From positions 1-38,291 of the forward strand of contig JAIOPD010000041.1 in NCBI GenBank assembly GCA_021414115.1: a stretch of 38,291 bases of DNA, in the 5' to 3' direction. Shown piece after piece: positions 33,024 to 38,291 of the stretch; position 1 is the first letter of the stretch; each line of letters begins with the position of its first letter. The translations under genes and the position numbers were made by a program. This DNA comes from Planctomycetia bacterium. Lineage in GTDB: Bacteria > Planctomycetota > Planctomycetia > Pirellulales > UBA1268. The notes below the pieces were generated by a model, which worked only from the letters and a program-made list of their open reading frames with translations, was not told where the DNA came from and made no database searches.

Positions 33024-34160
33024 TCATTTTTGGTTGGGAACTGTGGCCCAGTCGAGAAACCTCCGGCCCTGTTGGGACCAGAGTCGGCCGTCGGCGAGAA
33101 ACGCCCGAATTCTCTTTGACAAGTCGATGCGAGCATCATCGGTGAGCGACAGGGCCCGGTCGAGGGCATCGGCAAAGCCCAGCGGCGAGTCGTCGCGCGC
33201 CTCGAGCACGACATCGGCATACTCGGGCGCGACACCGGGCGTGAGGGTGGTAGCGACGGGTTTGAGCGACGAGAGGTAATGCAGCAATTTCGAGGGGAAA
33301 TTCATTTCGTTTCCCCCCACGCCACTGGGCCGAGGATTCGCAAGCACCTCCGCCTGCTCCGTGAGGCGTAGCAGCGTCGCCTCGTCGACCGCCCCAAGGT
33401 ATTCGACGAAGTTTGTGGTTGCCAGGCTTTTCATGGTTTCGGCGGGGCCCCCCCGGCCGACGACGACCAGGCGGGCGCCCGGCGTCTTCACATGCTGCAT
33501 CGCGTCGAGCAGCAGATCGATGCCTCCCCAGCGATGTAACGCGCCGGAATAGAGTACGATCCGCGACCGCGTGTGCGCCGATGGCAGGGGCGGGACATGC
33601 GTCACGCCCGCATCGAGGTGCAATTTGCGCTCGACCGGCGCGTGCATAAATGCCCAGTGTGACACGAAGACGACACCCGCAGACCCGGCAACTCCCTCCA
33701 TCACGTTGGCCCAGCCGGCTGTCGGCGGATCGTGGTCGAGCAGCACGGGAATCCACGGGATGCCAAGCTTTTGGCTGGCCCGTCTGCAGGCGTTCGCGAT
33801 GGGCCGCCAGGTGTTGTACGACGCGATAGCGTCTGGAATACCGCGATCCTCGCAAAAGCGGTCAATTGATTTACCCAGTTGCGATGCAACACTGCCCTCT
33901 CGCAATCCGGGTAGATTCACATAGGCCACCGAGTCTCGGGGAATGCCATGAAACTGGCCTCTCGATCCTGCGACCCGTGCGGGCCCGCGGGGCCACAGGC
34001 GCTCGGCATGGTTGGCTACGATGCCGATGGACGCGCCCGCGTCGGTCAACCCCCCGAGAAAACCTTCCTGCCAACGCGATGCGGCGGGGGCGAGCGCCGT
34101 CGCTGCCAGCGACTCGGCGATCGTGAACGCGGGCCCCAGCCAAAGAACCGTGCGAATCAT
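33024..34160 (-). CDS. Glycosyltransferase-like protein (GT-B type)
   Basis: 378 residues. IVLYSGALHRWGGIDLLLDA opens the donor domain. GAVDEATLLRLTEQAEVLAN, then EMNFPSKLLHYLSSLKPVAT, are typical of GT4-like enzymes. The N-terminal half (WLGPAFTIAESLAATALAPA) is divergent. The ATG at 34160 overlaps the upstream GT2 stop (ATGA), so the pair is coupled. Donor and acceptor are unknown. Confidence 0.85.
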   Translation of the reverse strand: MIRTVLWLGPAFTIAESLAATALAPAASRWQEGFLGGLTDAGASIGIVANHAERLWPRGPARVAGSRGQFHGIPRDSVAYVNLPGLREGSVASQLGKSIDRFCEDRGIPDAIASYNTWRPIANACRRASQKLGIPWIPVLLDHDPPTAGWANVMEGVAGSAGVVFVSHWAFMHAPVERKLHLDAGVTHVPPLPSAHTRSRIVLYSGALHRWGGIDLLLDAMQHVKTPGARLVVVGRGGPAETMKSLATTNFVEYLGAVDEATLLRLTEQAEVLANPRPSGVGGNEMNFPSKLLHYLSSLKPVATTLTPGVAPEYADVVLEARDDSPLGFADALDRALSLTDDARIDLSKRIRAFLADGRLWSQQGRRFLDWATVPNQK

Positions 34161-35062
34161 CGAGGAGCCCCAATGCCGGTGGTAACGGGCGGCCGGGCTG
34201 CGGGGGGATGCATCCGCTCTTCGGCGATCTTCGCGCCGACTTGCGCGAAATACCCCGCCTTCAGCAGGGCAAATCGTGCCCCGACCCCGCCGTCGAGAAA
34301 CCCGAGGCGGAGGAAGTATTGCAACACGAAATAGAGCGGCGGAAACACCGGCGAACCCACCAGCCGATACTTCACGCGCTGCCGGAGGGTCAGCTCACGC
34401 CACCGCTCCGGCTTGTTGGAGAGCGCCGCATGGCGGCGTGCCTCCCACGTCGCGTAGGTGTTGTGGCGCCGCACGTAGGCGTCGATGGTCTTGCAGTCGA
34501 GGTGCACCAGCGGCGCGCGGATCACGCCCACGGCGCCGTCAACGACGAGGTGCTCGTGCACCTCCATGTCGAGGTCGGTCCAGCCGGGATCGTCGATCGG
34601 CTCGTAGGCTCCCGCGCCCGTGCGCATCAAGGCCAGCTTCCGCTGCGGGATTCCAAACCGCAGTCGCCTGCCAAGAAACACCATGTCGTAGGTGAGCCAA
34701 AACCCCGCCGCATCGGTCTGCGGGAGCGTGCGACGCAGTTCCTCGATAAACCCCGTGGTGGGGCGTTCGTCGGCGTCGAGAAACAGGATCCACGGCGTCG
34801 TGACATCGCACTTGCGCGCGGCCCAGGTGCGCTTCTTCGGATACCCGCCCGCCCAGGAAAACACACGGAAGTCGGCGCCATGCCTGCTGGCAAGTTCCCG
34901 GGTGACGGGGTCGTCGGTGGATTCGACCACGATCACGCGCTCGAACGTGCCGAGCAGCGGCAGGACGTCGGCCACCTGGGCCGGCTCCCGCCGCACCGGC
35001 AGGATCACCGTCACGGGGAGCAACGCCGGAGACGCCGCGTGATCGACCTGGGGTTTATCCAT
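34157..35062 (-). CDS. Family 2 glycosyltransferase (WaaE/KdtX-like)
   Basis: 301 residues. GT-A motifs: LPVTVILPVRREPAQVADVL, FERVIVVESTDDPVTREL and the metal-binding WILFLDADERPTTGFIEELR. The C-terminal part, with VDGAVGVIRAPLVHLDCKTI and YVRRHNTYATWEARR, fits the WaaE/KdtX-like subgroup acting on lipopolysaccharide core or related glycans, and ends in a possible membrane-associated helix (FPPLYFVLQYFLRLGFLDGG). The start at 35062 overlaps the upstream stop by 8 bases. Its stop overlaps the next start. Confidence 0.92.
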   Translation of the reverse strand: MDKPQVDHAASPALLPVTVILPVRREPAQVADVLPLLGTFERVIVVESTDDPVTRELASRHGADFRVFSWAGGYPKKRTWAARKCDVTTPWILFLDADERPTTGFIEELRRTLPQTDAAGFWLTYDMVFLGRRLRFGIPQRKLALMRTGAGAYEPIDDPGWTDLDMEVHEHLVVDGAVGVIRAPLVHLDCKTIDAYVRRHNTYATWEARRHAALSNKPERWRELTLRQRVKYRLVGSPVFPPLYFVLQYFLRLGFLDGGVGARFALLKAGYFAQVGAKIAEERMHPPAARPPVTTGIGAPR

Positions 35063-36242
35063 GGGCGGACAGCGTCTGGCTGCGGAGCGCCAGCAGACGG
35101 TTGCGGAAGATTTCAAACGACAGGTTTGCAGCCGCCCAATTCCGCCCAGCGCGGCCCCGGTCGAGCCGTTCGGCAAAGCCCATCGATCCCCAGTCCTTCA
35201 ACGAAGAAATCGTGGCGGATGCGTCGTCGGACATCGCGCCGACGGCGGGCGACGGCCCGATGTCGGCCAGCAGATCGTTGCCAGGAGACAGCAGGATGGG
35301 AATCCCATTCGCCAGACATTCGGCGGCGGCGTTGTTAAAGTTTTCGCGCCACGAGAGGGAAATGAACAGGTCGCAGCCCTGGACGATGCCCTCGACAGCG
35401 GCCGCATCAACGCCCGGGACAACGTGCACCCTCGCGCCCGCGCCGCACGACTCGGCCACCCGCCGGCAGTCCTCCGCCGAAACCCCATCGGGGTGCCCGA
35501 CGAGCAGCATGTGCCAGCGATGATCCATGCCTGCCGCAAACATCCGGATCGTGTCGAGGGGCCGTTTCATCGGATGCAATCGGCCGAGGAAGAGCAGCAG
35601 GTTTGCGTCGGGCGGGATGCCGAGCCGCGCCCGCAGGGCCAAGCGGGCGGCGTCGCGATCGAAGTCGGGGGGGATCCGGACGGGCCAGGGGATCACCACC
35701 GGGTTGGCGATGCGCGCGGTTTGCAAGGCCTTGTCGCGCTCGTTGCACGACGAGAACACTGTCGCTGCCGCGTTGGCCAGGCACGCGCGGCCGACCATGG
35801 TCATGAAAAGGCGTTTGACGGCCGGATTCCGGCGGGCGACGTATGGATCGAGGATGCCGTGGGGCACGATCCAGTAGGGCAATCCGCGCCGGCGGCACAC
35901 ACTGTGCACCCATGGAGAGTGGAACGTGTAGAACGAGTGGCACGAGACAAGGTCTGAAGTCTCGACGATCCGGCGAGCGGCTTCCAACGGCCGGAAATCC
36001 GGCACGAGAAAATGGCGGGCGCCCGGGAATCGGCGGCATGTGACGAGGGCGAGCCGGCCCTGGGGAACGGCGAGCGCGTGGTGCGGAACATCACGTCGCT
36101 CGAGGAACGACACGACCCGTGCATCGAGGGCTCGCTGGAAAGCCCCGGTGGATCGCAGCGGCCCTCCCGTCCAGGGCAGAAGGCTGCCCGTCACCAGACA
36201 GGTTTCCGGGACGCGCGACGCGTCGGCATGGGGCGGCGGCAC
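35055..36242 (-). CDS. Family 4 glycosyltransferase (paralogue of the 23.7 kb gene)
   Basis: 395 residues from a GTG at 36242. Other GTG starts further upstream would overlap the preceding gene, so the start is uncertain. Motifs: CRRRGLPYWIVPHGILDPYV, NPVVIPWPVRIP, LLLFLGRLHPMKRPLDTIRM and LFISLSWRENFNNAAAECLA. The same blocks occur in the glycosyltransferase at 23675-25003, so the two are paralogues near opposite ends of the locus. It lies directly after the next GT4 gene and is coupled to the GT2 gene by an 8-base overlap. Confidence 0.88.
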   Translation of the reverse strand: MPPPHADASRVPETCLVTGSLLPWTGGPLRSTGAFQRALDARVVSFLERRDVPHHALAVPQGRLALVTCRRFPGARHFLVPDFRPLEAARRIVETSDLVSCHSFYTFHSPWVHSVCRRRGLPYWIVPHGILDPYVARRNPAVKRLFMTMVGRACLANAAATVFSSCNERDKALQTARIANPVVIPWPVRIPPDFDRDAARLALRARLGIPPDANLLLFLGRLHPMKRPLDTIRMFAAGMDHRWHMLLVGHPDGVSAEDCRRVAESCGAGARVHVVPGVDAAAVEGIVQGCDLFISLSWRENFNNAAAECLANGIPILLSPGNDLLADIGPSPAVGAMSDDASATISSLKDWGSMGFAERLDRGRAGRNWAAANLSFEIFRNRLLALRSQTLSAHG

Positions 36243-36261
36243 CTTCGAATCACGACCTAAG

Positions 36262-37539
36262 TCAAGTATCGACACGTCGATCGATCGCCTCAGAACAGGC
36301 CGCGTCTTTCCGGGACACCGCCCGGGCATACAAGCCCTCGACGGCGGCCACGTGCGGCTCCACGCTGAATCGCTGGCCGGAAAATTCTCGGGCCCGCTGC
36401 CCCATGCGGCGGGTGGCCTCCGGGTCGCGGAGCATAGCGATCATCGCGTCGGCGAGAGCCGCGGGGTCTCCAGGCAGAACGAGCCTAGCGCCGTCGCCCT
36501 CGCTCACCACCTCGCGAATGCCGCCGAAGTCCGACGCGATCGAAGGCTTGCCCGACAAGGCGGCCTCGATAACGGGCCGGGCGAAGTGCGGCCTCACCGA
36601 GGGAAACACCAGAAACTCGCAGAGATCGAGGTAATCCGCGACGTTCGGCACGAGTGGCTTCACGACCCGGCGAGCCGGCGGGATGCTCTCTTCGAGGAGA
36701 CGATGGCAGCGGTCGTGATACGACCGGATCCCGACGTATGGGCCGTAGCGTCGGGCGATCGCCGCCAGGCGCGATGCCGGCGGCGGCACGTTAGCGCCGA
36801 TGATCACCAGCCGCGCCTCGGGCACGGCCCGGGCGACACGCGGAAACGCCCGACAGAGCACCTGGAACCCCTTGATTTCCTGGAAGCCGCCGACGAATAG
36901 GATCGCCCGGTCGGAGGGGGAGAGACCGAGGTCGGCCCGCAGTTCGACCTCCGTCCGCCGATGCGCTGTGGTGGGAGTCGGGGTGCAGCAATACACCACC
37001 GTGCCGACCGCTCCCTTCGTCCACATCGACTGGTCGTCGTGCGAGATGAAAATCGTCTCGGCCGCCGCCGATTTCATCGTGCGGGCGATCGCCCTCGTCC
37101 GCCAGCCACGGCCACCGAAAGGCGGGGATTCGCGGATGTGCCACACCACCTTGGCCGGCGACTGCCCGAGCGCGAGCGCTGCCGGCAGCAGCGTGACGGA
37201 GTTGAGATGGACGATATCAGGGGCCACCGTGTCCACGAGCGATCGCAGCCGGCGCGCAGCCTCCGGGTAGCGACGAGCCAGCTGCACGAGCCCGCGCAGC
37301 GACCGGGGGTTGGAGAAGCGAATCCAGCCGGCCGTGGTGTGCGGGATCGTGGGAAACGCCCGCAAAGGATGCAGGGTCAGCCCGGCGGCGGCGTAAAAGC
37401 CTTCGAGGTCGGGGCACGGCCACACGAGGGCCACGTGGACGTCGTGCCCATGGGCGATCAGTCCGGCTGCGAGATAGCGGAGACTCACCGCGGCTCCGGC
37501 TGGATGACTGGAGTGATCGAGGAAGAGAATCCGCATCAT
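36262..37539 (-). CDS. Family 4 glycosyltransferase
   Basis: 425 residues, a standard GT4. The N-terminus MRILFLDHSSHPAGAAVSLR has the glycine/alanine loop of the acceptor domain. VHLNSVTLLPAALALG and VVWHIRESPPFGGRG follow. The donor domain has ILFVGGFQEIKGFQVLCRAF, EARLVIIGANVPPP and the EX7E motif region VIEAALSGKPSIASDFGGIR then EVVSEGDGARLVLPGD. The ATG at 37539 overlaps the upstream SGNH gene's stop (ATGA). Confidence 0.94.
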   Translation of the reverse strand: MMRILFLDHSSHPAGAAVSLRYLAAGLIAHGHDVHVALVWPCPDLEGFYAAAGLTLHPLRAFPTIPHTTAGWIRFSNPRSLRGLVQLARRYPEAARRLRSLVDTVAPDIVHLNSVTLLPAALALGQSPAKVVWHIRESPPFGGRGWRTRAIARTMKSAAAETIFISHDDQSMWTKGAVGTVVYCCTPTPTTAHRRTEVELRADLGLSPSDRAILFVGGFQEIKGFQVLCRAFPRVARAVPEARLVIIGANVPPPASRLAAIARRYGPYVGIRSYHDRCHRLLEESIPPARRVVKPLVPNVADYLDLCEFLVFPSVRPHFARPVIEAALSGKPSIASDFGGIREVVSEGDGARLVLPGDPAALADAMIAMLRDPEATRRMGQRAREFSGQRFSVEPHVAAVEGLYARAVSRKDAACSEAIDRRVDT

Positions 37540-38291
37540 CTCTCGGCGGTCGCTTCGCCGCCGGTCCCGAGGAGCATCTGCGTGAGGCGATCCGCCACGG
37601 CCTGCTGCCCTTCGGCGTCGAGGTGGATTCCGTCACGGGTGCGAAACGCGTCCTCGTCGAAGTAGACGGTCTCGGCGGCCTTCGCTCCAAGGATCTCGAC
37701 GCTCGCGGCCCGCCGCGCCTCGTGAAATCGCGTCTTCGAGAGCCCGTGGGGCACCGGGTATTCGAAATAGATCACGTCGACGCCGCGGTCCTCGAGCACG
37801 GCGACGGAGTCGCGCACCGACACGAGGTTCCCACGCAGGTGCTTCATGTCGGGGGGGTTTCTGTAGAGTTCGCGCAGTTGATCGATGCGAATGTCTGCGA
37901 CCGAGCCGAGATGCGGCGTGGCCGCGCCTCGCGACGCGCCCCTGCCGAAAAAGCCCTTGGCCAACGACATGATCACCGATGCCGGCTGATACTCCGTTCG
38001 CAGCGCCAACACCCTCCTTCGCAGCGGCAGCATGACCGGGTTAAAGAGCCGCTTTAGAAACGCGTCGTTTGGAGGGGCGATGAGGCCGTTGAGTTCCACG
38101 GCAACCCGTCGCGGGCGCCGCCCTGATCGCACGAGGATCTCTAGGGCCTCGCGGGCCGACATGCCGTTCATTCCCAAAACCTGGAGTTTCCCGTGGGTGA
38201 GCAGATCGACCGACTCGACCATCGAACTGCCCACAACGAGAGCTGGCAGAGGACCCGATCCATAGACGAAACGCTCCGCCTCCGCGACGTT
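37536..38291 (-). CDS. SGNH-hydrolase-like protein, N-terminus outside window
   Basis: 251 residues are visible, with the frame open to the window edge. ALVVGSSMVES near the start fits block I (Gly-x-Ser, with Ser as the nucleophile). VAVELNGLI could hold the block III Asn. RDGIHLDAEGQQAVADRL near the end is the block V Asp-x-x-His pair of SGNH/GDSL enzymes. A middle segment (SVAVLEDRGVDVIYFEYPVP) fits the fold. Such proteins in glycan loci add or remove acyl groups (for example acetyl). No signal peptide can be judged because the start is missing. It is coupled by ATGA to the downstream GT4 gene. Confidence 0.8.
   Translation of the reverse strand, partial: NVAEAERFVYGSGPLPALVVGSSMVESVDLLTHGKLQVLGMNGMSAREALEILVRSGRRPRRVAVELNGLIAPPNDAFLKRLFNPVMLPLRRRVLALRTEYQPASVIMSLAKGFFGRGASRGAATPHLGSVADIRIDQLRELYRNPPDMKHLRGNLVSVRDSVAVLEDRGVDVIYFEYPVPHGLSKTRFHEARRAASVEILGAKAAETVYFDEDAFRTRDGIHLDAEGQQAVADRLTQMLLGTGGEATAER

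Overview
The window looks like chromosomal DNA of a GC-rich planctomycete, probably of the Pirellulales. Supporting signs are a PEP-CTERM anchored secreted protease, a DUF6807 ('PmoA-like') secreted protein, many secreted proteins with long low-complexity N- or C-terminal regions, and a short interspersed repeat whose translations (SPKRERG, KPQARARG, KPGARATG) I know as a common source of spurious ORF ends in planctomycete annotations. The assignment comes from gene content and style; there is no rRNA here to confirm it.

Layout. 1-1449: the signal-peptide end of a secreted protein leaving the window, a cysteine tRNA-like gene with a terminator, and debris of what may be a decayed integrated element. 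1450-5393 (minus): a tightly coupled operon pyrG > DUF1844 > PmoA-like secreted protein > folD, with ATGA overlaps. 5544-6608 (plus): DAHP synthase. 6769-7683 (minus): SYLF-domain protein. 7970-13814 (minus): a type I secretion-like operon (ABC exporter half > HlyD-type adaptor > TolC-type outer-membrane protein) followed by a GT10 fucosyltransferase-like gene. The ABC ATPase domain lacks the usual catalytic residues. 13978-16018 (minus): three small two-gene modules resembling toxin-antitoxin or defence modules, separated by copies of the interspersed repeat. 16278-18588 (minus): a PEP-CTERM trypsin-like protease and a family 4 glycosyltransferase. 18911-22781 (plus): two tandem asparagine synthetase-like amidotransferases. 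About 23030-23650: a decayed IS630-type transposase. 23675-38291 (minus): a surface-polysaccharide locus with an SGNH hydrolase (runs off the end), five family 4-type glycosyltransferases plus one further GT-B-type glycosyltransferase-like protein and one family 2 glycosyltransferase, two FkbM methyltransferases, one class I methyltransferase and a large secreted glycosidase-like protein.

How it works together. The right half appears to make and modify an exported glycan: sugar transfer (GT2/GT4), O-methylation (FkbM, class I methyltransferase), possible amidation (AsnB-like pair), acyl addition or removal (SGNH) and trimming (secreted glycosidase-like protein). The left half mixes housekeeping genes (nucleotide, folate and aromatic pathways) with accessory material.

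The most distinctive features are a palindromic repeat of about 107 bp, present in at least eleven whole or half copies between 1.4 and 18.7 kb and absent by eye from the glycan locus; its use as coding sequence in one signal-peptide region; and the secretion ATPase with altered signature, Walker B and H-loop motifs. Start codons were chosen from ribosome-binding sites, overlaps with neighbours and signal peptides, and several remain uncertain as noted.
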